The notes: generated by a model not told the origin, from the letters alone. Positions 18,716 through 28,138 are shown, counted from the first letter of the stretch. The stretch is DNA of 64,000 nucleotides from Thermobispora bispora DSM 43833 (GCF_000092645.1 NC_014165.1:2666001-2730000), one strand, 5' to 3'. Program-made: numbers and translations.

Positions 18716-19729
18716 ATGAGACTTCTCATCATCGGCGGCGGGATCTTCCTGGGCCGCGCGATCGTGGCGGAGGCGCTGGCGCGCGGGCACCGGGTCACCA
18801 CGTTCAACCGTGGCCGGACCGGGGTGGACCTGCCGGGCACGACCATCATCCGGGGCGACCGCGAGGTCCCCGCCGACCTGGACCGGCTCGCCGCGGCCGG
18901 GCCATGGGACGCGGTGATCGACGTCTGCGGGTACACCCCCAGGATCGTCCTCGAGTCCGTGCGGCGGCTCTCCGGCCGCGCCGGGCACTACACGTTCATC
19001 TCCAGCGTCTCCGCCTACCGCGACTGGCCGATGACCCCCGGGATCGACGAGAGCTCTCCCCGGTTCGACTGCCCGCCGGACGCCGGCGAGGAGTACGGCG
19101 AGTACGGCGTGCTCAAGGCGGGGTGCGAACGCGCCGTGGAGGAGCACTTCCGCGGCGCCACCCTGGTGATCCGGCCCGGGCTGATCGTGGGGCCGAACGA
19201 CAACATCGGCCGGCTGCCGTGGTGGCTCACCCGGATCGCCCGGGGTGGCCGGGTGCTCGCACCGGGCGACCCGGACCGGCCGCTGCAGCTCATCGACGCC
19301 CGGGACATCGCGGCCTTCACCGTGGACCAGGTGGAACGCGGCACGGCCGGGCGGTTCCTCACCGGCGGCGTCCCGGGGAACACGACCTTCGGCGGCCTGC
19401 TCGCCGACTGCCTCGAGATCACCGGGTCCGGCGCCGAGCCGGTGTGGGTGGACGACGGCTTCCTCCTCGATCACGACGTGCGGCCGTGGACCGAGCTGCC
19501 GCTGTGGCTCCCCGAGGCGCAAGGCCCGGGCGTGTGGACGCACTCCTCGGCCAAGGCGCTCGCCGCCGGGCTGACCTGCCGCCCGGTCCGGGAGAGCGTC
19601 CGGGACACCTGGGCGTGGCTGAAGGACATCCCCGAGGAACGGCGTGGTTTCGGCCCGCCCTGGCTGCGCCACGGCATCGACCCGGACAAGGAGGCCCGCA
19701 TCCTCGCCGCGTGGGACGCCCGATCCTGA
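18716..19729 (+). CDS. NAD-dependent epimerase/dehydratase-like SDR protein
   Basis: This 337-residue cytoplasmic Rossmann-fold protein of the extended SDR type has the nucleotide loop MRLLIIGGGIFLGRAIVAEA, an Arg-containing second strand (TTFNRGRT), strand-4 AVIDVCGY, active-site FISSVSAY and a YxxxK variant (YGEYGVLKAGCE). The C-terminal substrate domain includes PLQLIDARDIAAF. It resembles actinobacterial mRNA-binding/reductase-like SDR proteins whose substrates are unknown. The ATG at 18716 is chosen because the Rossmann strand begins at once. It is followed 70 bp later by an amidohydrolase gene on the same strand. Confidence 0.88.
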   Translation: MRLLIIGGGIFLGRAIVAEALARGHRVTTFNRGRTGVDLPGTTIIRGDREVPADLDRLAAAGPWDAVIDVCGYTPRIVLESVRRLSGRAGHYTFISSVSAYRDWPMTPGIDESSPRFDCPPDAGEEYGEYGVLKAGCERAVEEHFRGATLVIRPGLIVGPNDNIGRLPWWLTRIARGGRVLAPGDPDRPLQLIDARDIAAFTVDQVERGTAGRFLTGGVPGNTTFGGLLADCLEITGSGAEPVWVDDGFLLDHDVRPWTELPLWLPEAQGPGVWTHSSAKALAAGLTCRPVRESVRDTWAWLKDIPEERRGFGPPWLRHGIDPDKEARILAAWDARS

Positions 19730-19799
19730 GCGGGCGCACCGCCGTACTCCCCAGGCGGGGCATGCCCGGGCGTGACGCGGGCGGTTAGCCTAAGGCGTC

Positions 19800-20729
19800 A
19801 TGGTGGAGCCGGGCGGACGCATTGATGATCGGCAGGCCCATGGTGATCCCGGCGACGCGGAGGCACGGCGGGTGACCGCGTTCTGGCGGGACCTGGGCCT
19901 GCCCGGGCTGATCGACGTGCACACCCACTTCATGCCCGAGCGGGTGCTCACCAAGGTGTGGGCGTACTTCGACGGCGCGGACCGGGTGCTCGGCCGCCCC
20001 TGGCCGATCCGCTACCGGGTGGCGGAGGAGGAGCGGGTGGCCCGCCTGCGGGCCTTCGGGGTGCGGGCGTTCACCTCGATGCTCTACCCGCACAAGCCCG
20101 GCATGGCCGAGTGGCTCAACTCCTGGTCGGCCGGGTTCGCGGCCCGGACGCCCGGGTGCCTGCACACGGCGACGTTCTTCCCCGAACCCGGTGTCCTGGA
20201 GTACGTCACCCGGGCCGTCGACTCGGGCGCCCGGGTGTTCAAGGCGCACCTCCAGGTGGGCGCGTACGACCCGAACGACCCCCTGCTCGACGAGGTGTGG
20301 GGCCTGCTCGAGGACCGCGGCGTCCCGGTGGTGACGCACTGCGGGTCGGGCCCGATCCCCGGTGTGCACACCGGTCCGGGCCCGATCGCCGCCCTGCTCC
20401 GGCGGCATCCCCGGCTGCGGTTGATCATCGCCCACATGGGCGCCCCGGAGTACGCCGAGTTCCTCGAGCTGGCCGCCCGGTACCCGCACGTCTACCTGGA
20501 CACGACCATGGTGTTCACCCGGTTCATGGAGGAGCTGGCGCCGTTCCCCCGGCGGGAGCTCCCCCGGCTGCGGGACCTGCGGCACCGCATCCTGCTCGGC
20601 ACGGACTTCCCCAACATCCCCTACGGGTACGCGGAGGCGCTGGAGGCGCTCGCCGGGCTCGGCCTCGGCGGCGACTGGCTGCGGGACGTCTGCCACGGCA
20701 ACGCCGCCGGCCTGTTCGGGATCGCGTGA
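19800..20729 (+). CDS. Amidohydrolase-fold metal-dependent hydrolase
   Basis: This 309-residue TIM-barrel protein has the amidohydrolase_2 features: LIDVHTHFMPERVL (metal-binding HxH), Lys in ARVFKAHLQVG, VVTHCGSGP, IIAHMGAPEY and the C-terminal Asp in ILLGTDFPNIPYG. It should act on a C-O or C-N bond, or as a decarboxylase; the substrate is unknown. An alternative GTG at 19872 would remove a low-complexity 24-residue start. It probably forms a transcription unit with the preceding SDR gene. Confidence 0.88.
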   Translation: MVEPGGRIDDRQAHGDPGDAEARRVTAFWRDLGLPGLIDVHTHFMPERVLTKVWAYFDGADRVLGRPWPIRYRVAEEERVARLRAFGVRAFTSMLYPHKPGMAEWLNSWSAGFAARTPGCLHTATFFPEPGVLEYVTRAVDSGARVFKAHLQVGAYDPNDPLLDEVWGLLEDRGVPVVTHCGSGPIPGVHTGPGPIAALLRRHPRLRLIIAHMGAPEYAEFLELAARYPHVYLDTTMVFTRFMEELAPFPRRELPRLRDLRHRILLGTDFPNIPYGYAEALEALAGLGLGGDWLRDVCHGNAAGLFGIA

Positions 20730-20767
20730 GCCGTGGCCCGCTGAGGCTCTCGCGCGAGATCCGTGCG

Positions 20768-20983
20768 GCCGTACGGCTGACGCATGCGGGCCGCACGGCA
20801 GGCACGCGGGCGTACCTGACCGCCGGCATGGGACCAGGCCGTACGGTGCACACCTGGGCGGCCCTGCGGCTCAGCCGTACGGCCGGCATATGGGCGCACA
20901 CGAGCCTTGCGCTGCGCATCGACGGGCCGTGCGGCCGGACACATGGCGGGCCGCACGGCCGGCGCGGGTGCGGGCCGTACGGC
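20768..20983. repeat. Cluster of GCCGTACGGC palindromes
   Basis: The perfect 10-bp palindrome GCCGTACGGC occurs at 20768-20777, 20874-20883 and 20974-20983, with near copies (GGCCGTACGG, CCGCACGGC) between. The 253-bp spacer between the convergent amidohydrolase and thioesterase genes holds no gene. Further exact copies lie at 22581-22590 and 40856-40865. Confidence 0.7.
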
Positions 20984-21771
20984 TAGCGCTTCCGGACCAG
21001 CAGCGGCTGGGAGACCTCGCCGAGGAAGCCGTCCGGGTCGCAGAGCGTGCCGTGCGCCACCCCGAGGCCGTCGCCGGACAGGTGGGTGTGGCAGGCCAGG
21101 TGCACCCACTCCCCGGCCGGGGTGCGCATCAGGGTGGTGGTCATCCCGGGCGGGATGGAGTACCACTCGTCGATCGGCAGGACCGCCGAGAGCCCGTTGG
21201 CCGAGTCCGCGACGATCAGCATCCGGGCGAGGCCGGTGAGCCTCTCCCCGGCGATCAGGGGGATGCGGACCCGCGTCCACACCTCGGCCGGGCCGAGCGC
21301 GCCGAAGCCGCCCTTGGTGAACCGCCACTCGATCGCCTCACCGTAGCCCCAGCCGGCCAGGCCGGGGAAGCTGTGAAAGTCATCGCTGGGGGTGTCCGGC
21401 AGCGCCGGCGGGTGGATCTCCTCACCATCGGCCGGCGGTGTCGGGCCGGTCGCGATGTGCCAGGCGCGTGCGCTGACCACGGTCCGGCCGTCGGCGACGA
21501 TCCGCGCCTCGGACAGGGAGATCAACCGGCCCGGCCGGACCGGGGACACCTCGACGCGCATCTCCCGTCTGGGGATGGGGCCGAGGAAGTCCACCGCGAT
21601 CCGGGCGAGGCGCAGGCCGGGTCCGGCCGCCTCATCGATCAGGTGGGCCATGAGCGCCGTGGGCGGCCCGCCGTGCTGGTTGTCGGTGTCCCACGGGCTC
21701 TCCGTGGCCCGGGTCGGCTCGTACCGGCCATCCCCGAGCGGCAGGTAATAGGCTTCGGGCAGATCGCTCAT
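20983..21771 (-). CDS. Thioesterase superfamily protein
   Basis: This 262-residue protein has two hotdog-like halves as in acyl-CoA thioesterase (4HBT_3/TesB-like) proteins. The N-terminal half carries DTDNQHGGPPTALMAHLIDE and VDFLGPIPRREMRVEV; the C-terminal half carries NGLSAVLPIDEWYSIP and WVHLACHTHLSGDGLGVAHG. It probably hydrolyses or binds an acyl thioester. An AT-rich TATTGT lies just upstream of the ATG (21775-21780), and no ribosome-binding site is seen, so the transcript may be leaderless. Stop TAG abuts a GCCGTACGGC palindrome. Confidence 0.85.
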   Translation of the reverse strand: MSDLPEAYYLPLGDGRYEPTRATESPWDTDNQHGGPPTALMAHLIDEAAGPGLRLARIAVDFLGPIPRREMRVEVSPVRPGRLISLSEARIVADGRTVVSARAWHIATGPTPPADGEEIHPPALPDTPSDDFHSFPGLAGWGYGEAIEWRFTKGGFGALGPAEVWTRVRIPLIAGERLTGLARMLIVADSANGLSAVLPIDEWYSIPPGMTTTLMRTPAGEWVHLACHTHLSGDGLGVAHGTLCDPDGFLGEVSQPLLVRKR

Positions 21772-22112
21772 AGAACAATATTCGGGTACGGCGCGGAGTC
21801 GTGCGCCCCATACCCCGTCGCCCTCTCGCGGCCCGGCCCTGGGCGCGGCCGGGCGGGTGGTGGGCGTTCCCAGGCCGCATGTCCGGCCCACGGCGACAGG
21901 CCGGGCGAAGGCGAGGTGTCCCGCCGGCGCCGTCCGGAGCCGCTCACGGCGACGGCCCGGCCCCAGTGGCCGCCCCCTGCCCGTTCCGGGAGCCTCCGGT
22001 CAGACCGCTCGGCGCACGCGGCGGCGTCGCACTCCACGCTCGAGGTGCCCTGGACGCGCCCGGAGACGGAGCGAGCCGGGCATCGGGCCCGGCTCTGACA
22101 CACGACGAGAAA
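21772..22112. other. Intergenic region between thioesterase gene and rnpB
   Basis: These 341 bases hold no recognised gene. The right end should contain the 3' end signals of the leftward rnpB transcript, and the left end the leftward thioesterase promoter around 21775-21800. Confidence 0.5.
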
Positions 22113-22515
22113 GGCAGACGAGTCGGCCTATAGGCCGGGTTCTGTAGTCAGCTCGCGCTGACCGGCGGCCATCCATCTCGGACCGCCGTTGCCGACGGCC
22201 TCTAGCGGTCTACCCGCGCGGCTCGGGCGGGCCACCCTCAAGCGCCGCGCGCGGGACGCTCCGAAGAACGTCCCTTCTTGACCTTGCTCCGGGTGGGGTT
22301 TACCTAGCCGCTCACGTCACCGTGAGCGCTGGTGGTCTCTTACACCACCCTTTCACCCTTACCCCGCTCCTTGCGGAGCGAGGCGGTCTGCTTTCTGTGG
22401 CACTTTCCCGCGGGTCACCCCGGGTCGGCGTTACCGACCACCCTGCCCTGTGGAGCCCGGACCTTCCTCGGCAGGGCTTGCGCCCTGACGCGGCCGCCCG
22501 GCCGGCTCGTCTGCC
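22113..22515 (-). ncRNA. rnpB: RNase P RNA, bacterial class A
   Basis: This is the catalytic RNA of RNase P, which matures tRNA 5' ends. Read on the minus strand, the 5' helix P1 (GGCAGACGAG, from 22515) pairs perfectly with CTCGTCTGCC at the 3' end (to 22113). Diagnostic conserved blocks are GAGGAAGGTCCGGGCTCC followed by ACAGGGCAGGGTG, CGGGAAAGTGCCACAGAAA, and the 3' block ACAGAACCCGGCCTATAGGC. The length of about 403 nt fits actinobacterial RNAs. The first block has G where most bacteria have A (GAGGAAAGTCC). Exact ends are estimated from P1. Confidence 0.95.
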
Positions 22516-22589
22516 GTTACAGATAAGCGTATCGACCCGCCGGAACATTCCGTCCTGTTCGCCACATCCGGGGTGCGCCGGCCGTACGG

Positions 22590-23912
22590 CTACCGCAGGT
22601 GCCCGGTGTCGTTCAGCAGCCGCACCACCGCGGGCCCGTCCGCGTAGTAGTCGATGACCGACAGGCAGGCGAGGTCGAGGTGCATCCGGTGAATGGCGTC
22701 GAACGGCGCGTTGAGCGCGAAGCGCACCAGCAGCTTGATCGGCGTGACGTGGGAGACCACCGCCACGCGCCTGCCCGGGTGCGCCTCGATGATCCGCCGC
22801 CGCGCCCGCTCGGCCCGGCGGGCGGTCGCCGCGAAGCTCTCCCCGCCCGGCGGGGCCGCCTCCGGGTCCCGCAGCCAGGCGGTGAGCAGGTCGGGCCAGC
22901 CCTGCCGTACCTCGGCGAAGGTGAGCCCCTCCCAGGCGCCGAAGTCGGTCTCCCGCAGGTCGTCCTCGATCTCCACGGCCAGGCCGGTCCGCGCCGCGAT
23001 CGCCTCCGCGGTCTGCCGCGCCCGCTTGAGCGGGGAGCTGACGATCGCGTCCACCCGCTCGCCCGCCAGCCGCCGGGCGAGCGCCTCCGCCTGCGCCATG
23101 CCGTTCGGGGTGAGCGACGGGTCCCCCACCCCGGAGAACCGCTTCTCCACCGAGAACGGCGTCTCCCCGTGCCGGATCAGCAGGAGCGAGGTCGCCGTGC
23201 GGACGGGGCGCGGCACCCGGTCGCCGGCCTCCGGCCGCGGGCCGGTCTCCCAGACGGGGGCGGCGTCGGTGTTGGGCGGCTCCGCGGTGGCGCCGGGCGC
23301 GGGGGGAGCCTCGGACGCCGGGGGAGCGCCGGGCGCGGGCGGAGCTTCGGGCCCCGTGGGAACGCCGGCCGCGGACGGAGGTTCAGGCCCCGCGGGAGCG
23401 CGAGGGGCCTGCGGAGCTTCGGGCCCCGGGGGAGCGCCGGGCGCGGCCGCCTCGGCCCGGGGGCCGCCGGAGGGCGCCCACCGCTCGCCCCGTTCGGCCG
23501 CGTCCACCGCCTCGTTGGCCAGCCGGTCCGCGTGGCCGTTCTGCTCGCGCGGAACCCAGGTCCAGGTGACCCGGAAGCGCCGGGCCAGGCCGGCCGCCTC
23601 CGCGGCGAGCGGCCGCAACCCCTCGTGCTTGACCTTCCACCGGCCGGACATCTGCTCGATGACCAGCCGGGAGTCCATGCGCACCTCGACCGGCTCGCCC
23701 TCGGCGCCCAGCCCGAGCAGCGCGCGCAGCCCGGCGATGAGGCCCCGGTACTCGGCCACGTTGTTCGTCGCGACCCCGATCGCCTCGGCGGTCTCGGCGA
23801 GGACGCGCCCCTCCGCGTCCTTGACCACGGCCCCGTACCCGGCGGGCCCGGGGTTCCCGCGCGCCGCGCCGTCCGCCTCGACGACGAACCTCGCCCCCGC
23901 CACGGCGCTCAC
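22590..23912 (-). CDS. Bifunctional RNase H / histidine phosphatase (RnhC-like)
   Basis: This 440-residue fusion has an N-terminal RNase HI-type domain (~8-140: VVEADGAARGNPGPAGYGAV with catalytic Asp14, NNVAEYRGL, VRMDSRLV, NGHADRLANEA). A ~100-residue Pro/Ala/Glu linker with repeated GPEAPPAPGAPP motifs follows. The C-terminal histidine-phosphatase domain starts at LLLIRHGETPFS. In mycobacteria the homologue couples RNase H with a CobC/PhoE-like phosphatase. The GTG start overlaps the upstream TGA (GTGA), so translation is coupled to the zinc-ribbon gene. The stop codon abuts a GCCGTACGGC palindrome. Confidence 0.93.
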   Translation of the reverse strand: MSAVAGARFVVEADGAARGNPGPAGYGAVVKDAEGRVLAETAEAIGVATNNVAEYRGLIAGLRALLGLGAEGEPVEVRMDSRLVIEQMSGRWKVKHEGLRPLAAEAAGLARRFRVTWTWVPREQNGHADRLANEAVDAAERGERWAPSGGPRAEAAAPGAPPGPEAPQAPRAPAGPEPPSAAGVPTGPEAPPAPGAPPASEAPPAPGATAEPPNTDAAPVWETGPRPEAGDRVPRPVRTATSLLLIRHGETPFSVEKRFSGVGDPSLTPNGMAQAEALARRLAGERVDAIVSSPLKRARQTAEAIAARTGLAVEIEDDLRETDFGAWEGLTFAEVRQGWPDLLTAWLRDPEAAPPGGESFAATARRAERARRRIIEAHPGRRVAVVSHVTPIKLLVRFALNAPFDAIHRMHLDLACLSVIDYYADGPAVVRLLNDTGHLR

Positions 23913-24649
23913 AGACCGGACTCGGGGGTGCGGATCAGGATCCGGCGGCACTCCTCGCACCGCACGACCTCGTCGGGGGCGGCCGCCCGGATGGCGTTGA
24001 GATCGGCGATCGACAGGGCGGTCTGGCAGCCGAGGCAGCGCCCCGCCTTGAGCATCGCCGCGCCGACCCCGGTCTGCTCGCGCAGCTTGTCGTAGAGGGC
24101 GAGCAGCTCGGCGCCGATGCCCGCCACGATCGGGTCGCGCCGGGCCCGCAGCGCCTCGGCCTCCCCGTCGATCTCCGCGAAGGCGGCGTCCCTGCGCTCC
24201 TCCGCGCTGCGCAGCGCGGCGGTCACCTTCTCGCGCTCCGACTTGAGGGTGGCCGCCCGGTTCTCGGCCGCCTCACGGCGCTCCATGATCTCCAGCACGA
24301 CCTCCTCCAGGTCGCTCTGGCGCCGCTGGAGCGAGGCGATCTCCGACTGCAGGCTGGACAGGTCCTTGGGCGAGGTCACCTGACCCGAGTCGAGCCGCCG
24401 CTGGTCGCGGTCGATCCGCATCCGGACGGCCTCGACGTCCGATTCGGCCTTGGCCTGGTCCCTGGCGAGGTCACCCGCCTCGGTCTCGGCCTCGATGATC
24501 TCCGTGGCGAGCCGGGCGAGCCGCTTGGAGAGCTCGTCGACCTCGGCCAGCTCGGGCAGGGTCCGGCGGCGGTGCGCCAGCCGGTCGAGCTTCGCGTCGA
24601 GTTCCGCCAGATCGAGCAGACGCTTCTGTTCCTCGGGTGCGGCCTTCAT
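23909..24649 (-). CDS. Coiled-coil zinc-ribbon protein (DUF164/CT398-like)
   Basis: This 246-residue cytoplasmic protein has a long helical coiled coil (~10-180) with heptads rich in Glu/Arg/Leu and the conserved turn SPKDLSSLQSEIASL. A C-terminal zinc ribbon has two Cys pairs, RCLGCQ and RCEECRRIL. The family is nearly always next to nif3-like and rnhA/phosphatase genes in actinobacteria, as here. Both its ends overlap neighbours by four bases (ATGA upstream, GTGA downstream). Its molecular role is not established. Confidence 0.92.
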   Translation of the reverse strand: MKAAPEEQKRLLDLAELDAKLDRLAHRRRTLPELAEVDELSKRLARLATEIIEAETEAGDLARDQAKAESDVEAVRMRIDRDQRRLDSGQVTSPKDLSSLQSEIASLQRRQSDLEEVVLEIMERREAAENRAATLKSEREKVTAALRSAEERRDAAFAEIDGEAEALRARRDPIVAGIGAELLALYDKLREQTGVGAAMLKAGRCLGCQTALSIADLNAIRAAAPDEVVRCEECRRILIRTPESGL

Positions 24650-25506
24650 CCCAGTTCCTCATCCTCGGGGTACACGTCGGTGGTGGTCGCCGTCCACGCG
24701 TCTGTGACGGCCTCCGAGACGCGCGCCTCAACAGTAATCCCCTTGGCCGCGAGCGCCGATGTCAGCCGGTCGGCGGCGACGGGCAGCCACGGCCACTCCG
24801 TCGCCCAGTGGGCCGCGTCGATCAGCGCGGGGCCGCCGGCCTCCATGTGCTCGCTCGCCGGATGGTGGCGCAGGTCGGCGGTGAGGTAGACGTCGACCCC
24901 GGCCGCCCGGGCCGTGGCGAGGAGGGAGTCCCCCGCGCCTCCGCACACCGCCACGGTCCGCACCTCGCGGTCCGGGTCGCCGGCGACCCGCAGCGGCGCG
25001 GCCGTACGGGGCAGGCCGGCGGCGGCCCGCGCGGCGAACCGGCGCAGGGTCATCGGTTCCGGGAGCGTGCCGATGCGCCCGAGCCCGCGAGCCGGGTCGT
25101 CGGCGGCGGGCTGCAGCGGGCGCAGCGGACCGGTCAGCCCCACGGCGCGGGCGAGCGCGTCCGACACACCGTGGGCGGCGACGTCGGCGTTGGTGTGCGC
25201 GGTGTAGAGCGCGATGCCGTTCCCGATCAGGCGGTGCACGACCCGCCCCTTGGGGGTGCTCGCCGCGACGGTGGTCGTCCCCCGCAGGTAGAGCGGGTGG
25301 TGGGCGACGATCAGGTCGGCTCCCCACTCGACCGCCTCGTCCGCCACCACGGCGACCGGGTCGACCGCGAACAGGATCCTCCGCACCGTCTGGTCCGGAT
25401 CCCCGCAGACCAGGCCGACGGCGTCCCAGTCCTCGGCCCAGGCGGGGTCGTACATCGCCTCGATCTCGGCGATGACCTCAGCGAGAGTAGGCGAGATCGA
25501 TTCCAC
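24646..25506 (-). CDS. Nif3-like dinuclear metal-centre protein
   Basis: This 286-residue protein is of the NIF3/YbgI (GTP cyclohydrolase 1 type 2-like) family. Metal ligands are visible in LIVAHHPLYLRG and in the C-terminal LTADLRHHPASEH ... AHWATEWPW. Other signatures are DWDAVGLVCGDP and YTAHTNADVA. Many homologues form hexameric rings; the reaction is unclear. It is the first gene of a three-gene coupled operon with the zinc-ribbon and RNase H-phosphatase genes. Confidence 0.93.
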   Translation of the reverse strand: MESISPTLAEVIAEIEAMYDPAWAEDWDAVGLVCGDPDQTVRRILFAVDPVAVVADEAVEWGADLIVAHHPLYLRGTTTVAASTPKGRVVHRLIGNGIALYTAHTNADVAAHGVSDALARAVGLTGPLRPLQPAADDPARGLGRIGTLPEPMTLRRFAARAAAGLPRTAAPLRVAGDPDREVRTVAVCGGAGDSLLATARAAGVDVYLTADLRHHPASEHMEAGGPALIDAAHWATEWPWLPVAADRLTSALAAKGITVEARVSEAVTDAWTATTTDVYPEDEELG

Positions 25507-25981
25507 TCGCGCACCTTACCGCTCCCGGCCGGGAATGTGCTCACTCGGCGCGCTCTCACCGCGCTCGCACCCCGCCCGCGGTGTGGCACGACGGGGCGCC
25601 CGGGCGGGTACGGCCCGGCCGGGGAGCGGGCGCGGCCCCGGAGCCGGTGCTCGCGGCCGGCCTGCGACGGGCGCCGTCCGCTCGCCGGTGCCGCGCGGGA
25701 ATCGCGCGGGATCCGGCGCCCGCGCGGCGCGCGTCCGGCCCACCGCGAACCGGTCGCCCGGCCCTCCGCGCACAGGTCGCCCCGCCCACCGTGGACCGGT
25801 CACGGCCCGTTCCGGGCGGGCGGGATGCCCCCGGCCGGCGCGATCGGCCCGTGGCGGGCTCCCGGCCGGGCCCCGCGTTTGGCCGCTCCGGGAACCAACA
25901 TTGCCCGCATTTGACGACCTAGTTCCTGTCCCGCGCTGTTCCGTGACTTAGAGTACATAGTTGACTACTAAGGGAGACCAG
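25507..25981. other. Intergenic region with decayed repeat and kinase promoter
   Basis: No gene is seen in these 475 bases. An imperfect repeat GCCCACCGYGRACCGGTC occurs at 25738 and 25784 (46-bp period). The AT-richer end at 25935-25975 (GAGTACATAGTTGACTACTA) is the likely promoter of the rightward kinase gene. Confidence 0.5.
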
Positions 25982-27334
25982 GTGAACGTATGGCAACGCT
26001 GGTCGGTCAAGACCCGCTTGACGATCATCGCCACCGGGGTGATGGCGGTGGTGGCCATAGGCGCGCCCGCGTTCGTCCTCGCCACCCTCCGCACCACCAC
26101 GCTGGCGCACAAGACCAAGGCGACGATGGCGACCGCGGCGTGGACGGGGTTCCACCACGAGCAAGGGGTCCAGCCGCCGCCCACCCTCCCCGCCGAGCTC
26201 GTCGCGGGCTTCCAGGTCGTCGACGCGTCCGGGCGGGTGATCTCGGCCAGCCCCGAGCTCGCCGGGCGGCCGAGGATGGCCGACCTCAGGCCATCCGGTA
26301 GGAGGCCGGTGAGCAAGAGCACCTGCAGCTCCCCGGCCTTTCCCGGCGCCTGCGTGCTGATCGCCGCCTACCACGTCGACGCCGGGGGAAGCCCCCTGAC
26401 CGTCTACGCGGCCGACTACGAGGTGCCGTGGTACGTGAGCTGGGATCTCGTGTTCACGCTCACCGCGCTCTCGGTCGCCGTGCTCGTCATCACCGCCTAC
26501 GGCGCCCACGCGACCGTGGCCCGGGTGCTCGCCCCGGTCAACGCGATCACCGGCAGGCTGGCCGCGATCACCGCCTCCGACCTCAGCCTCCGTGTACCGC
26601 TGCCCCGGCATCACGACGAGATCCGGCGGCTCGCCGAGACGGTCAACCGGACGCTCGACCGGGTGGAGAACGCGGTGGAGCGCCAGCGCCGCTTCGCCCG
26701 CGAGGCCTCCCACGACCTGCGCACCCCGCTCACCGCGATGCGCGCGGACATCGAGGAGGCGCTCCTCCACCCCGAGGACGCCGACTGGCCCCGGGTCGCG
26801 CAGGCCCAGCTCGACAACATCGACCGCTTGCAGGCGATCATCACCGACCTCCTCGAGCTCGCCCGGCTCGACTCGGGGGTGAGCCTGAAGCTGGAGCGCA
26901 CCGACCTGGCCGAGCTGGTGACCTACGAGCTGGATCACCGCCACTGGCGGAAGGTGGCGGCCGTGCGGGAGCTGACCCCGGGCGTGGTCGTCGTCATCGA
27001 CCGCATCAAGATCGCACGGTTGCTCGCCAACCTGCTGGACAACTCCGAGCGGTTCGCGGAGTCGATGCTGAAGGTCATCGTCGGCCGGGTGGGCGACAAG
27101 GCGGTGCTCGAGGTGCTCGACGACGGCCCCGGGGTGCCCCCGGAGCTGCGGGAGGCGGTCTTCCAGCGGTTCATGCGGATCAGCACCGGGCGTCAGCCGT
27201 ACGCCGAGGGGACCGGCCTCGGCCTCGCGATCGCCCGGGAGATCGCCGAGGTGCACGGCGGCACGCTCACCATCGAGGACTCCGAGGTGGGCGCCCGGTT
27301 CGTGCTGCGGCTCCCGCTCGCGCCCGAGCAGTGA
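25982..27334 (+). CDS. Orphan sensor histidine kinase
   Basis: This 450-residue membrane kinase has a first helix (~12-37), an extracellular domain (~38-140) with two cysteines (CSSPAFPGAC), a second helix (~150-172, LVFTLTALSVAVLVITAYG), HAMP, a HisKA domain with His in EASHDLRTPLTAM, and a HATPase domain (NLLDNSERF; DDGPGVPPELREAVFQRF; GTGLGLAIAREIAE). The GTG at 25982 is preferred because GGGAG sits about five bases upstream; an in-frame ATG seven codons earlier exists. No response regulator is adjacent. Confidence 0.9.
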   Translation: MNVWQRWSVKTRLTIIATGVMAVVAIGAPAFVLATLRTTTLAHKTKATMATAAWTGFHHEQGVQPPPTLPAELVAGFQVVDASGRVISASPELAGRPRMADLRPSGRRPVSKSTCSSPAFPGACVLIAAYHVDAGGSPLTVYAADYEVPWYVSWDLVFTLTALSVAVLVITAYGAHATVARVLAPVNAITGRLAAITASDLSLRVPLPRHHDEIRRLAETVNRTLDRVENAVERQRRFAREASHDLRTPLTAMRADIEEALLHPEDADWPRVAQAQLDNIDRLQAIITDLLELARLDSGVSLKLERTDLAELVTYELDHRHWRKVAAVRELTPGVVVVIDRIKIARLLANLLDNSERFAESMLKVIVGRVGDKAVLEVLDDGPGVPPELREAVFQRFMRISTGRQPYAEGTGLGLAIAREIAEVHGGTLTIEDSEVGARFVLRLPLAPEQ

Positions 27335-27358
27335 TGAGGCTGCGCCACGGGCGCGGTC

Positions 27359-28138
27359 TCAGCGCGCCTGCCTCACCCAGTCGCTCAGCCGCGTCGCGGC
27401 CGCCCAGTGCTGGGTGAAGAGGTCGGTGAACTCCTTGGCCACCCGGGCGTCTCGGATGCTCACCCCTCGGACCACCTGATCCGTGGCGCCGGAGAAGGCC
27501 AGGAAGACGATCCGCTGGTCGATGACGGCCATGTTGAGCAGGTCGGCCTTGATGGCCCATTCGACGATGCGGGCCTCGTAGTTCGCGATCTTCCGGGTAT
27601 CCGCGTGGTGCCGGCGCGCCCATTCCCGCATCTCCGGCGAGTGCACGCAGATGAGCCGGCGCACGCTGCGGGAGGGATCGTTCTTGGCCCACTGCAGTAC
27701 GGAGGAGAAGTAGCGCTTCGCCGCTTTCTGTACGAATTTCGTGGGCGGGACCTTGCGCACATACCAGGCGTCAATCTGGCGCCGTGCCTCGCTGTTCACC
27801 ACCTCGGTCAGCGCGCCATAGAACTCGGCGCTGCTCTCATAGCACCGGAAGTCCACGCACTCGTGGTTGAGCAGGCGCTCCTTCAGCTCGGCGAGCTCCA
27901 TCCGGGCCTGGCGCAGCTCCTCCGGGGTCTCCCGGAGCGGGAGCAGGATGCGGAGGACGGCGTAGAGCGCCAGGAACGTGATCGGCTGATACACGGCGGG
28001 CGGCCACTCGAAGATGGCGCCCACCACGCTGACACCGGCGAGTACCAGGCACGTGGCGAGGATCAGCCGCTCTTCGACACGGTCGAGGGATCGGGGGACC
28101 AGACTCCTGGACCGGCCGCCGGAGGGGACTTCGATCAT
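27359..28138 (-). CDS. Membrane-anchored protein of unknown function, PLD-like C-terminal region
   Basis: This 259-residue protein is not assigned. Residues ~22-66 contain two hydrophobic helices (LILATCLVLAGVSVVGAIF; YQPITFLALYAVLRILL). A coiled-coil-like stretch (~70-92) follows, and a cytosolic domain ends in NMAVIDQRIVFLAFSGAT and AKEFTDLFTQHWAAATRL. That ending resembles the second half of phospholipase-D-like sensor domains without clear HKD catalytic motifs. It converges on the histidine kinase gene (24 bp apart) and is divergent from the oxygenase gene. Confidence 0.65.
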   Translation of the reverse strand: MIEVPSGGRSRSLVPRSLDRVEERLILATCLVLAGVSVVGAIFEWPPAVYQPITFLALYAVLRILLPLRETPEELRQARMELAELKERLLNHECVDFRCYESSAEFYGALTEVVNSEARRQIDAWYVRKVPPTKFVQKAAKRYFSSVLQWAKNDPSRSVRRLICVHSPEMREWARRHHADTRKIANYEARIVEWAIKADLLNMAVIDQRIVFLAFSGATDQVVRGVSIRDARVAKEFTDLFTQHWAAATRLSDWVRQAR

